Shown here piece by piece: positions 36,593-48,629 of a stretch of 64,000 nucleotides of DNA. The notes under the pieces are model-generated. The model did not search any database. It saw only the letters and a program-made list of their open reading frames with translations, and was not told where the DNA came from. The stretch's first letter is position 1. Each line of letters starts with the position of its first letter. The position numbers and the translations under genes were made by a program. This DNA is from Pseudoscleropodium purum. Lineage: Eukaryota > Streptophyta > Bryopsida > Hypnales > Brachytheciaceae. The DNA is taken from NCBI GenBank assembly GCA_963969395.1, contig OZ017805.1, forward strand, positions 10,292,001 to 10,356,000, in the 5' to 3' direction.

Positions 36593-37100
36593 TTAAAATA
36601 CCTCTTGAAGAAATCCAGAACCATATACCAATTTTACAATAGCAAGTAGCTTCCCCATCTTCACAATCAACTTTGACACTTTGTCCTTTGTTCCAGACCT
36701 CATTGCATTTGCAACCCCATCCTTATTCTTCTCGTCAATGGGTATGACCTTATTGTATTTGCAAATGAAAGCATTCGCAACATTTGATGTTTCTTGTTGC
36801 AAAATTAATCATTGGAGACATTAGCAAAAATGTCTCATATTCAAATCCATCTTCACCTACCATCATATGAAAATATTTGATAATTGAAATTGTAGACTCA
36901 TACCTAAAAGACAAATGTTGTAAAAACATCTGTGGGCATGGAGTACCAATGCTTTTGTGAGTGCTAGGCAATGCAACGCTTCCTCTTTGAAGGTCTCAAC
37001 ATCTCCAAAAACCTTGACAATGGAAGAAGTTCATGCTTTTGTACACGGTAAAGGGTGTGAACCAAGTTGGTCTTCACATGAGAATCTTTTGTGGATCTAA
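36593..37100 (-). pseudogene. P1 middle segment
   Basis: Minus-strand frames near 37080-36970 read HVKTNLVHTLYRVQKHELL. They continue into 36802-36593 with CKYNKVIPIDEKNKDGVANA and GTKDKVSKLIVKMGKLLA. P2 has the corresponding VHMKINVFHHLHRINTYGSL at about 47.82 kb, which ties the two loci together. The function of this segment is unknown. Confidence 0.5.
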
Positions 37101-37199
37101 AATGTGTAACTTGCATTCATTATAAATTGAAACTCCAAAAATGGAACTCAAAGTCAATAAAGTTACAAAAGAACTAAAAACAATTGAAATACTAATTTC

Positions 37200-37871
37200 A
37201 CTTGTTTATGTTGTACATGACTTGCATTAACAACTCAATTTTGCCTTGTATCTCTAAAATAATACTATCCACTAATACATGCCATATTGGATCGTGCGAG
37301 TACTAAGAAATGTGGTTCATCTAAGATATTTGATAGTCATTTCCATCACAAACTAAGAACTTCATGTTCATCATAAAGCTCAACTCTAGCACAAACTCTA
37401 GATGAGCACTAAAATCTGCATTGACCACCTTCTTGTCCAACAAGGGTTCCACCCATTCATTTCTTTTGAAGCGAAATTTGAACTCTCTCCCGCCTCATTA
37501 GTCATGGAGACATAAAAGATAGCTGCTCCATTATGATATTTGTGAACAAACTTTTGCTCCAATTTCACTAGATTAGATGCAAGAGTTGGCCTCACCATTG
37601 GCCTAGGTACTAGTCTGCACAATGGAATATTCAATCTTGAAACTCTTTTTGGCTTCATCCACAAACTTGCAATTGTTGCAACAAAATCCATCTTTTGCAA
37701 GCGCCGTAACTCCTCTTCAAGTAATTCTTTCTCATCCTCAGATTTGTCAATGTCATCCACTTCCAAATCATCTTTCCCATAGATTTTTGGTTGTGTCATT
37801 TCTTCAGTTGTCAAATTGACCATCACTTGTTGTAGTAATACATCAAAAGTAGGAGAATCCTCTACTTGCAA
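37200..37871 (-). pseudogene. P1 N-terminal block with ParB-like motif
   Basis: 37871-37398 reads through an acidic start (DDLEVDDIDKSEDEKELLEE), then LVKLEQKFVHKYHNGAAIFYVSM and a WN..W pattern. After a frameshift, 37353-37336 encodes VCDGND, followed by HDPIWHVLVDSIILE and ELLMQVMYNINK. P2 has VWDRNH, DWHIQVDSILSE and LMHAATVN at the same spacing. DGN[HR]..A is the signature loop of ParB-like domains (family knowledge). A stop and altered residues show decay. Confidence 0.5.
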
Positions 37872-40800
37872 TAAAAATAATGATCCCCATATATTGAAAT
37901 TGTAGTCTACAATTACCTAAAGAAAGAAAAAATGTACAATTTTCAACTAAATTGCTCTATCTTTATTCCATTCCTTTAATTGCATTCGTATCCAAGAAAT
38001 ACACTAAGTCCATATCCTCGACTTATAAAATCTAATCACAGAACTACCTACCATAAGTCCCATCATCACTTTTAATACATTGCAATCTAGGTTTGAGCAT
38101 AGGTGCAGAATGACCACTTTCTTCTGGCTATTCACAACACTACATGCACAATCAAAAACATCCTCTAATAGTGGACTACAAATAGAAATGGAAGCCTCCA
38201 ATTGAGAGGTGTATTTAGTTTTAGAACTTTTTGAAGAAAAGACTAGTTGCTTTTGCTTTCTGATTCTTAGGCCACTCTATTGACTAGTTACAAAATGATC
38301 TAGTCGATCTCCAGCACAATCACAAGCATCAAGTATATCCCCTAAACTTACCAAGTCTTCTTCTTTTGCTTCTTTTGTCTACGTGCTTGTTTGTGTGATG
38401 TTTGGCTTTGGAGTTTCAGGAGTGGAATCATCACCAACATCTATTACCACAACTGCTAGTGGTAGCATTATGGAATATACATTGTTGGGGCCACCCTTTC
38501 TCTACTCAATTTGTAATTACAGAATCCCATTCTTTGTAAGGTAGGAGCACTACTAGAAAATATGTGTTCAAATTAACATAAATTTAACATAAAAGTGCTA
38601 ATATTTTCTATTAATTAGGACATATGAATGTGGACAAATTGCAAGTAGAAATTGTTGGTTTGGATGTTATTAATGTCAATTTTGTGTTGCTCTTGAACAA
38701 CAGTTTGTTAAAATTTTAAGTAATTTCCACCCATTGCTATTGAAGTTTAACAAAAAGTGTTGAAGTTTTTGTTAACATTGACAGCCTTCACATGACCTCC
38801 AATAGTAGCACTACAAAGATTCATTCCCAATTTACAAAAAAATGAACATCATTCACATAAGAAAGCATTTTTAGAATGCACGGATGACATGTGCAACACT
38901 TAATTTTAATATAAAATATGCCCACGTAATTTCATGTACACAACTTGTGTAAAGAATACAAGAATATGTATGATGCTAAGCTAAGGTACACATGTTTCTA
39001 TGTCCTCTCTACATTGTTTAATTGCTTGTAATTTCACTAGTACTCTCTCCATTCTACTAATTTCCTTGCATTACACATCCATTTCCTTGCGTTCCAATGA
39101 CATCAATGTTGTCAGCTACCTGCATGCACAATTAGGAGAAAGAATTCAAATTCACAATACATTACAAATTCTACATTACAAATACTTCCTGAACTCTCAT
39201 TCAAAGACCATTCCCCTTGATTCCCCAAACTTTTAATATTAGACTCCTTATACACAAAGGAGTGAACTTAAAAAATTACAAGTCTTCATTCCCTATCAAT
39301 CATAGCGTCCATCATGTCCAAAATCTACAAGAAATAGTATGATAATTGCAATTGACTTCAAGAGAACGAAGCATACCAAATTCAACACATCTACTTCTAG
39401 CACATTGACATCCTATTCTAAGTTCATATGAAATAGGCTCTATCACCTACTAGGGAAACAAATTCAATGTCACAAACACATAGAATCCAAACTCTTTGTA
39501 CACATTGGCAGTTCCAAAACGTTTTCCTTTAGTTTACCATTTTTATAATTATCATTCTGATTTCTTGTCCACTATTCTCACCATTTGCATCTTATTCTTT
39601 CTCAATTTCTTGTGTGTGGTGCATACATAGAATGCTAAGGAGCATCATTATACAAGTTACCAAACAATTGTTCTAATGCTCCTACATACTTGATTTTCCA
39701 CATAAACAAAAACTATTTTGCACTCTATAGTGTGGTTTTAGGAATTTTGTAATCAATCAAATAGACATAAAATTGCATGGCCACATTTTTAGAAGAAATT
39801 TTACTTCCTTCATCTTTGAGGGCTCAAAAAAATTGTTTACATGTCAATTCTCTAGCATTCACAAAAATTTCCTAGCAATATCAGATTCAACTACTTCAAC
39901 TACTACATTTAGTTTATTTGAAATTCTTTGCTCTTGCAAAGGTAATGCCAAAAACTAAAGCAATGGAAAATTAAAACTCCAAACTATTGGGCTCATGTAG
40001 TATTTACAGACCACGCATTACTTCAAGATAGTCTCACTACATTATAGTGATGCAATTCTTTGACTGAATTTATATCTGTGCACTATTGTTTGCTCCTTTT
40101 GAAAGGATTCAAAAATCTATAGATAATGGACTTCACACCACTATCATGAAATCACATCCGTGTTATGACTTGTCAAAGTGGCAAGTGCATGGCAAGATCT
40201 AAAAAAGAAGAAGCTCCAACTACACTTATTGAGTTAAGTTGACGCTTTTCTATATTTTGAAAATTCTCTTTCATAAAATTTGGATTGTGAGATAGGTATT
40301 TGACATATCGAACAACAAGCCTCATCACATTTCAATCATGCAATACTTAACTATAAAGATCATACAAGGGATATATTGCTGAACACACTTGAAGATTAGA
40401 TACAACATCATTCTTCAAAACTGAACCATTGGAGTGAATTTCCTCCCTATGAATTTTTGTACTGCTAAAATCAGGCAATCTTGTACTTCGCACAGATTTT
40501 AAAAAGAAAACATTTCACTCTCAAGTAAATAACTCCTTTACAAGATGATTAGAAGAAGTTGATGCCATTTATCAATTGAACTTTCATACCCTACAACCAT
40601 TTCAGAAGGTGCTAAGATGCAATAAATGGACACATAAATAAACTCACGTTCATAAGAAACCTAAGATTGAAAAACTATGTCTTCCAAAGTTTGAGATTCT
40701 TTGGTCAAAGCACATCAATATGTCCAATAATGTCATCGACCTTCTCATACTCTATTTTTTCCAACATACCCTTCACTTTCATAATGCACAAAATGAATTA

Positions 40801-42412
40801 GGCTTCTCTGAAATCAACTAATCTATTGAAAAGAACCACTTGTGTAAGGAAAGCTCATTTCCTCAACAATACAAACAAAATATGTTACAAGATGCTCAGG
40901 AACACTAAGGAACCGAACATGCAGTTCTTCTCTCTGCAAGCAGGAAGAATAAATTAGGGAAAAAATTACACGCTTGCTTTATGTTGAAGATGAAAAAATT
41001 AAAAGCAAATAAACAAATACATTGAATTGAAGCATTAGTATATTGCAATGAGAACGATAGCTATATTACATCTACTACGTTATTTCACCCTAATAAGAAG
41101 AGTGCATGAACATTATATCACTAACTACTGATCTTCTCTTAAAAAGGTAAGAAGAATTATGCCTAACTTCAAAAGATTTTCACAATCTCTTATAAAGAAG
41201 ATGTATGTGTGACAGCACCCACTTTGGCTAAGCATTACCAAAAAAGTAATTCCAATTGAGCAATTGATGTTGTAGCAAATAACTACTGTTATGCAACCTA
41301 CACCAACCATAGCAACAATATTAACCCCATTTTCATTTGTTCCCATCTCCACTTTGATCATAACATCGACTCCACTCTTAAAGCCTCCATTTACTCCAAC
41401 CTTTATTCTTTCCCTAAGACAATTCTTCCATCAAATCAGTCTTGGCTCATATGAGAGAGGAAAACGAATCGTACTAAAGTTAGAGAGTTTTCCATTAGAG
41501 TTATATTTAAACACTATATTCAAAATTTGGGGAGTTTTGGACCCTCCCAAAATAATATTGTCGATTTCGCTACCAATACAAATGGGTTTTTTGTAGATAA
41601 TTTAGGTTGACAAATACTAGAATTATTGGTTTTTGGATGCAATTTCCATTAAAATGAGAGTGTAGTGACATACAAAGTCTTAATCAACATGAGTTGAAAT
41701 TTGGAATATCAATGCTTTCATTAATATATATAAAATCATGGTATATTGAACACCAAGTCATGAGCTCTACGGTTGGTTGTAAGGAGTTGTTTATCTCATT
41801 CAAGCAATCCAAGTTTGATTCCCATTGAATTCGTAAGAGCGGTTGAGAGATATGTATGACTTAGTGTTGTCTAATAACCTATGTAGGCAGCCACGAAAGT
41901 TGTAATAACCAATCGGCCCCCTATCCGAAATGTGACAAGTGCTTAATATAGTTATCATAAACAAAGTGGTTATACCCACTACCCATTTTTTGGACGTTCA
42001 TCTCACACTTTCAATTTTAATGGTCATAGATATTATAATATAAGTGCTTCTAAAAAATAAAATAAAATGATAGGAAAAAACGAAAAAATTAAACTCAAAA
42101 GTACATTAAAATATATTAAAATATATTAAAATTGAAATTGAATATTCTTGTTTGGTAAAAGCAAGATGTGTATTTCAAAGCATACAAGCAATACCAAACT
42201 ATAAATCCAAACCAACAAAATTCAAATCTAGGCCATCTATTGCAATATATAAATTTCATCTATTACACACAATATAAGGATGTTAAATACAAAACAAAAC
42301 ATGCCACATACACATATAAGGATATGGCTTTTCAATTATACAAAGTCAAACTTTGGTTGATGACCTCAATTTGTATAGCAGGGATTTTAATCATACACTC
42401 TACAATGTCTTT
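37872..42412. other. No intact gene recognised; scattered element ends
   Basis: AT-rich. A minus-strand frame at 38004-38201 may belong to the N-terminal side of P1. At 38551 CACTACTAGAAAATATGTGT resembles a CACTA-type terminus, but no partner end was found. The frames at 39000, 39773 and 41125 lack recognisable domains. Confidence 0.4.
41750..41900 (+). mobile_element. Possible tRNA-derived SINE remnant
   Basis: TGAGCTCTACGGTTGG at 41761 resembles a Pol III box A region. AAGTTTGATTCCCATT at 41811 resembles box B with one mismatch to GTTCGANNC. The spacing of about 50 bases is right for a tRNA-like promoter. No terminal tract or target duplication was established. Confidence 0.3.
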
Positions 42413-42829
42413 CTAGATCCTCGACTTCCACTCTGTTATAAAAGCATTTGTGTGTTGCCAAACCGGAGGTTCAATTTCATCAACCCTCCAATGTAGACTT
42501 CTTTTGATGTTCCATTTGATGTAGAAATCTTGAACACTTTGATTCTTTGATGTTGGATGGAAGTATTGAGTAAGGACACAATTTGGATTCTTTGGATTGG
42601 AGTTCGGATTAGATAATGCCCTTGCAATCCAAACTAGAAAAGAGTCACCATCTATAGGTTGATCTGCAACAAAATAGCCTTCAAACAAGTTCATTGTAAA
42701 AATGAAAAGGTGAATCCAATATACATAGGAAAGAGATATATATAATTGCATATTCAAAAGGGATTCCTTTGAGCCTCCTTGGTTCCAACTTCTAAGAGGT
42801 CTCATAGGAAGACATTCTATATAGAACAA
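42413..42829 (-). pseudogene. Possible BAH-like or chromatin-reader-type coding remnant
   Basis: The best part of this 138-codon minus-strand frame reads GDSFLVWIARALSNPN, CVLTQYFHPTSKN, FYIKWNIKRSLHWRVDEI and PPVWQHTNAFITEWK. The ordering of small beta-rich blocks with Trp recalls BAH or similar reader domains, but this is only an impression. It lies about 1 kb beyond the C-terminal end of P2 on the same strand, so it may be P2's last exon or a separate relic. Confidence 0.35.
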
Positions 42830-43849
42830 TTATGGATTGTATGGCTCCTCGGATTTTGAGGAGGCTTATAGAGAGATGACAACTAAGAGTTAGGATCGCT
42901 AAAAGGCCTCTTTGAAACCAAAGAGGTTCAAAGGGACCCCTACAATCTCTAGACACATCTAAACTTGTAAACCTCGGTTCCAAGGAAGCTTTTGGTGAAG
43001 TAAGAAAATTATATTAATTTGGATTGGAATCCATGCTTAGTTTAGACATTAGATGTAGCTTTATGGAAAAAATTAAATATGGTCAATTTGTCATTGGATT
43101 CAAAAATATTCATATTCACATAATCATTTACAATCCAACATGTTCAACAAAGTAAAGGTTAGGTTTCAAAAGAGCTCATTTAAATATTGAAAGGTAAATC
43201 TAATTTATAAAGAAAAGCCTTTTTACTACCAAATAAGCTCATGAGGAGCTCGTAGAAAGAAAAGTTGGTCTATAATGTTTGTAAAGACTTAGATAAAGAA
43301 TTTTAATTTAGAAAATGAAATTGGATGAAGGATTTTGAAAACATAGAATTGAGAATAAATGAATCAAGATAGAAAATTGAGAATATTGAATGCATATAAA
43401 AGGCTATCTTAATATAGAATCAAACAGTCCATTCAATAAATTACACATATGATAGTAGATGAAAATACAAATTGAGGCTCAAATAAACAACTTTGATCCC
43501 TTATTTGAAGAGTTCATGCCTATGGAGGTTTGGCTTTGGTCACTGTCAAAACTATCTTTTATAGCCTCCACATCTAAAAACTATAGAACATGGGATTTTT
43601 AACTAGCTTCTTTAGAGGCTAAAGATGATGTCATATCAACATCGACTACAACGATGGACTCAGTATAACATGGCAATGACCAAGACTTAGAAGGGCTAAT
43701 CAAATACTTCACCAACTTGTAGCAAAACATAAACAAAATCATGGAAATTAAAATTTTTATGATTGGAATGTTGAAATAAAGTACACCAAATGACAAAAGA
43801 CATGATAGAGCTAAAAAATGTAAGACTTACAAACTAAAGCGATTTTTGG
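42830..43849. other. No gene recognised
   Basis: AT-rich spacer between P2 and the preceding minus-strand remnant. Some frames are shared with introns or downstream parts of P2. Confidence 0.4.
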
Positions 43850-44104
43850 CAACCATCTTCACTAGACTCTCCTACTCAAAAGAGCTTGATGAAACTTGAC
43901 ATTTTTTTTTTGCACTGATTTGTCTTCTACACGTGACTCAGTAAGTGGAGCCAGAATATGTGTGAAAATCTCTTCATTAGACTATAGTACAATGAGATAT
44001 CAGCCACTCTTTTGATAAGTATGGATACTAAATCTTGTGGCAAAAAAATGTTGTATTAGTTGTAAACAATACATATAGATATAAACCAAGCATAAACATT
44101 GAAA

Positions 44105-44290
44105 TTAAAGAACTAGTAAACCAAATATGCAAAAAAATGCACTGTGAGTAGATGGATAAAGGACTAGATTTGTAGAAGCAGTACCATCCAATACTACATC
44201 ATTGGGTCTTGAAAAGCTTTTGATTAGAACTTGTATAAAGAGAGGATCCTTTTCACGCGATCCATGCCATGGAAAGCCATCTTTCATCAC
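44105..44290 (-). pseudogene. P2 SAM-binding (motif I-like) exon
   Basis: It reads FPWHGSREKDPLFIQVLIKS, then RPNDVVLDGTASTN. A conserved His-Gly...Lys...LI run and VLDGTAST correspond in order and spacing to motif X and motif I of beta-class amino-methyltransferases, where motif I follows the catalytic DPPY. The adjacent downstream block (about 44007-43948) reads YLIVLYSNEEIFTHILAPL, the expected next strand. Confidence 0.5.
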
Positions 44291-44742
44291 TTAAGTGGTA
44301 GTAGTTGTGAAATTTTGAAATAATCTATCTTCTAAAATAATTTCACAAAAAATTAGTCCATCAATACACAACTCTTGGTTTATGATCAAGAATTTAGATT
44401 GCAAACCTGGACTAGACATTAAAATAACAACATTTTTAGCTATTACACAAAGTTTTTTAAGATGATTTAATATGAAAATGGATTTGATATGGCTACTATA
44501 AAATCAATATTAGATACTGCATTAGATATGTAGGTGAGAGACATCCCATATGGCCAATAGTCAATTAAAATGAATATTTTTTACCACATACATCCAAATT
44601 GTAGAAACTAGTAACTAGTTCAAAATTCTTACTAGATATATCTGTAGCTACTCCACTGAGCTCTTGATTTTTCTCCATGGAAAATTTGGATTCAATTGCC
44701 TTTTCCTTGAACATAACCCAAACATTCAAAACAGTCCAAAAG

Positions 44743-45022
44743 CAGGGTTGACACGACGTCCGGATGCGGACGCTGTGTTCGCAGCGTCCGCTGACATTCG
44801 CGTCCCGGCGGATGCAGCATCCGCCTGTCCCCCGTCCGCTTGATTACAGCCGTCCGATCGACGCGCGGACTGATCTGGTCCGCATGATCTGGGCATCTGC
44901 CTCGGGCCGTCCGCCCCGCCCGTCCGCTTTCTGACGGTGGTCGGGACGTTGCGTCCGCTAGCGTCCGTGCGTTCGGAAAACGGATGCTATTTTGAGGCGG
45001 ACGTTGAAATTCGTCAACCCTG
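44743..45022 (+). mobile_element. GC-rich hAT MITE, copy 1
   Basis: 280 bp, starting CAGGGTTGACACG and ending CGTCAACCCTG. It is flanked by an exact 8-bp duplication TCCAAAAG (44735-44742 and 45023-45030). CAGGG ends and 8-bp duplications are typical of hAT transposons. The interior is packed with GCGTCCGC/GCGGACGC words and CpG, in sharp contrast with the AT-rich surroundings. It has no transposase. It lies in an intron of P2. Confidence 0.9.
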
Positions 45023-45095
45023 TCCAAAAGTGCTTTGTCTACATATGAACACAAAATGTTAGAAAAAAATAGAAACCAAAAAATATTCAAAACAT

Positions 45096-45473
45096 TTACA
45101 TGTACTGAAAATAAATCAATACCCTAAATTTAGGGTCTTTGTGGGAGGTCATGCATATCTCATTTATACCCCACCAATCAGTATGCATTTTGAACCCATA
45201 CAACTTCACATCTTTATCAATTGAATGCCGAATCTTCTGATTATTTGGCAAAAATAGCATAATGGCCCCATCATTTTGAAGTAAACCGCTCGTGAATTTG
45301 AAGATGTTCTCTCCAAACTCTTCATCATAAGTATTCCAATATAGAACACTAAGAGGAGGATGGAAAATATTGGGGACATGCAAGCCATCAAGTATATCCC
45401 CAATAATCAAGTCAAGACATGCTTCACACTTGGGTATGCCACCAAGGCAACGAGAACATCTTCTTCTTCTTGC
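45096..45473 (-). pseudogene. P2 catalytic (motif IV-like) exon
   Basis: It starts after a TGTACAG acceptor. It reads RRRRCSRCLGG, then CLDLIIGDILDG, PNIFHPPLSVLYWN, GAIMLFLPNNQKIR and WWGINEICMTSHKDP. LDLIIGD...PP[LY] resembles the DLIixDPPY motif IV of N4/N6 amino-methyltransferases. The following G-A-I-M-L-F is where the next strand would lie, and the WGIN.I.MTSH stretch parallels the end of that sheet (family knowledge plus inference). DPPY is not intact (HPPL). The exon probably ends at GTATTG near 45133. Confidence 0.55.
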
Positions 45474-47973
45474 CTGTACAATTTTCATAAAAAAAATTAG
45501 AAATTAAGTTATAAAATATAAGCATTATACCCAAGAAGTAATGACATACTAAATTGAAAAGTATTCTTACCTTCTTAGCAAAGTCTAGAATCTACACTTG
45601 TTGGGATTGCGTGCAAGTTTTCACCATGTACTTGATTGCATCTCAAATTGAGTATTGGACAATGAATTGGCTTACATTGCCAACAGTAGTTTCAAAGTAA
45701 AGGGAGTTGGCTGCATGCCATTGAAAAGGAACGAAAAACTCCATTGGCACAAGTGAAATGCCAATAGGATCTTGGGATCTTGAAGTAGGAACATTAGACG
45801 TGTAGAAGATGTGGCACCTTGATGTATTGAAGAAGATCTTGTGACCTTCACAAGGTCTTTCTTCTCAAGTTGTTGCTTCTATTGAATTTGCTTCTTCTTT
45901 GGAGTTGGCTAGGCAACCTCTTCTTCTTCTTCTTCCTTAGAAGAATCCTCCACTACAACCTTAGTGATTGCTACTTCTTCTTTTGCATGTTGCTCTTCTA
46001 TAAGTGCAAATGTCTTCTTGCATTCGACATACCAAGGGCAATCTACAAGCTTTGCTAGAGAAAACACACGAATGTGGGTTGGAATGAAAAAGTAGGAAGA
46101 TAAGCTTTTACCAGTCCAAGCTCCAAGAAGCTTTGGTATTGCACGCTTTTGAATTCTTCCCTTGCCAACTAGTTCATGATGGAAGTATCTAAAATTGAAT
46201 TCCAAAAAACAGATTAGATAGAAAGAAGTAGCATAATACATGAGATATTACATAATAATGATGGAAACATCTACAATCTTTTCATACCATTCAAATTGTA
46301 ATTATACACTAAAAAATCATATTGAATTATCCAAATCAATAAGTATAAATACCTATAAACACAACTTTGCATTACTTGCTCACATCTTTCTTGCCTAATG
46401 AATGGTATGAGGTGGGAATACTTTGTACTCTTCAAAAAGAAAGAATAGAAAGCATGATCCCAAAGTATAATCCTGAAGCGGCCCACATTGTCATCAATTG
46501 TATCCATAGAATCATTTGCATTGAAATCAACAACTATGCGCTCCGATTCCAAAGTTGCCTTAATCCATATATACATTGCTTCTTCAAGCTATATAGGAAT
46601 CGCATAGAAAAGAATTAAAACATGAAATGAAAAATGACTAAAGAAAATAAACATTATTATACATGACATGAGAAGGAGTAGAACAAATGACTGAGTTTCA
46701 GGAAAATAAGACTAAATGAATAAATGAATCATAGAATCTAATTGGCATGGAAAAAAAAATTCTACTTTAGCTTCAAAAGTGGCCTTTGGTAGCTATAACT
46801 TCAATTTCTCTTTTGTTGCAATTGGAATAGGAAATTATAGAGCTCCACGATTCATTTCACTTAAATTCCACCAAGCCAACCAACGGCTCTTGTAGGCTAG
46901 TTGAACAATGCTTGCGGCTATATTTTGAAGCTTATCCAACGTCATATCTGGCCTTTCATTCTTTGCTCCAATGAGCCATAATCTGATTTTCTATGAAGAA
47001 ATTTGCATAAGAAATAAATGAAAAAAGATCATGAAAAGTAAAGGAAAAAAACAAAAATTGAACCAATATATGAACATGATAAATTCTCAAAAAAATTAAA
47101 CATCAAAGGAGCAAGAAAGAAACCTCTTCAAGCCAATGATGATCATGTTTTGGGTTTCCAACTACACTTAGTTTGTCAAACTCGGTTTGTAATGACTTCA
47201 CTTATGCATTGGCAGCATTCGTCATTGCCTCTTATAAGGCCCTTGATGTCCTATTGACGGATAGTGTATGCTCTTCATACAATTCAGTGACTTTTTTAGT
47301 AACCATAGCTACTTCTTGTTGCTAAAAATATATAAATAAGATCAAGTTCATTTGGATGCACATCACATTGCCTAATTTTAGCAAAGCTATCAAATTATTA
47401 TAAAGTTGCTAAAGAACATAAGATCATTCAAACAACCCCTCTTACTAGTAGATTATTTTTTAGCCTCAAATGTATAAAAGAATATATGTAAATATTGAAT
47501 AAAACACAAGTACATATTAGAAAAATAGCCTTCCAAATGACATATTGCACACTTATAAAGGCAATAAAAATATATAATTGTAAAATTTGACAAAGGTAGG
47601 TACCTTAAAGTTTCAAAGACAAAATACATTAAAAAATACATATCCGATTTAGAAACCATATAAAGATGTGATAAGTTAGAGGATGCCAAGGATACGATTT
47701 TGTTCGACTTTCACAAGTTTTGTATTCTTCTTTATAAATTAGCTCTTTGAAGTCTTGAAGTTTGAGGGACCCATATGTGTTGATTCTATGGAGATGGTGG
47801 AAGACATTTATCTTCATGTACACATTTTCAGTAGACTTGGAAAGTTTATAATCAAAATTGAACTAACTTCTGGCCCCTCATTTGAGTCGAATGGTACAAT
47901 AGCATACATTCATTTAAACAATGACCACAACAATGATTAGATGAATTGCACCATCACAAATCAAAAGTATTAC

Positions 47974-48282
47974 CTATTCACGTCGCTGCATGCATCAAGA
48001 CCCTTGTAGATCCCTTAGTTTCCGAAAGAATGGAATCTACTTGGATGTGCCAATCACGGTTGTCAATAAATGTCTTGTTGATGTAGTTGGTCTAAGCTAC
48101 CATACAATGGTTTCTGTCCCATACAAAAACTTATAGCTGAAATGTATAGAATGATCTTCATGGCCTTGAAGATCCATTTCAAATTCTTCATTCACAGCCT
48201 GCCAATGGGCATTCCAAGAACTTGAAATTTCCTCTACAACCATTTGGTTCATTCCTTTGTCATTGTAAAGTGACACATACAA
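47974..48282 (-). pseudogene. P2 ParB-like exon
   Basis: LYVSLYNDKG and WNAHWQAVNEEFEMDL are followed, after a one-base frameshift, by VWDRNHCMVA, an in-frame stop, then NRDWHIQVDSILSE and RVLMHAATVN before a GT donor. P1 carries the parallel GAAIFYVSM, VCDGND and WHVLVDSIILE. The D-x-N-H..A loop is the ParB/Srx-type signature. ParB-like domains fused to DNA methyltransferases are known in phages and bacteria, which supports reading the two parts as one protein. Confidence 0.5.
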
Positions 48283-48629
48283 AACTCCCTCACCCTCTCT
48301 CTAGCCCTAAAAGAATTCAAATTTGAGAACAATCACATTGGTTTGTAGAACAAGCCTTACAAGTGGTAGTGATATCTTTCGGCAAAGATGAAATTTGAAG
48401 TGACAAGGCCTTGTTCGCTTGAATCGAAACTTGCAGATGATGGTATTGAAGTCAAGCTTATCATTTGTCCAAAATACATTCACAGACTCATCATTTGTAA
48501 GCTCTTGTTGAATAGAGGCCTCAACTACCATTAGATCTTGATATATCACAAAAAAATCAATTCAAAATTTGTTATAGCATATTGTAATACAAATATTTGC
48601 AAGTGGAATATGCAATTGTATGGACACAA

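Larger units (their letters stand above)
30820..37871 (-). pseudogene. P1: decayed ParB-methyltransferase-like gene, long copy
   Basis: Read along the minus strand, the order matches copy P2: a pre-ParB block (37871-37398), a ParB-like block (about 37395-37200), an HVKTNLVH-like block and a charged middle block (down to 36593), a Lys-rich linker (32267-31929), a PPY-region block (31474-31255) and a SAM-binding block (31074-30820). The blocks are separated by stops, frameshifts and AT-rich gaps. Some gaps are probably introns and some are insertions, including the CACTA-like MITE at 36397-36557 and about 4 kb around 32.4-36.3 kb. The joining of the two halves into one ancestral copy is inferred from common strand and order. 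Not functional as it stands. Confidence 0.5.
43850..48549 (-). pseudogene. P2: decayed ParB-methyltransferase-like gene, most complete copy
   Basis: The minus strand shows, in order: an N-terminal block (48549-48303); a block with WNAHWQAVNEEFEMDLQG (48282-48097) that runs by frameshift into a ParB-like exon with VWDRNH (48124-48107), ending at a GTAATA donor after 47974; an MKINVFHHLHR block (47823 downwards); WDHAFYSFF (about 46.45 kb); RYFHHELVGKGRIQKRAIP to an acidic linker (46241-45909); PMEFFVPFQWHAANSLYFET ending at a GTAAGA donor (45571); a PPY-region exon (45473-45096); a SAM-binding exon (44290-44105); and YLIVLYSNEEIF (about 44007-43948). The 97-bp intron 45474-45570 has clear GT and AG ends. 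Several stops and frameshifts make it non-functional. A hAT MITE sits in the intron between the two catalytic exons. It could be a transposon-borne gene or a dispersed host gene family. Confidence 0.55.

Noticed and set aside
44692..45090. 132-codon minus-strand frame
   Set aside because: It runs through the GC-rich hAT MITE; the Arg/Pro/Thr composition comes from the GCGTCC repeats.
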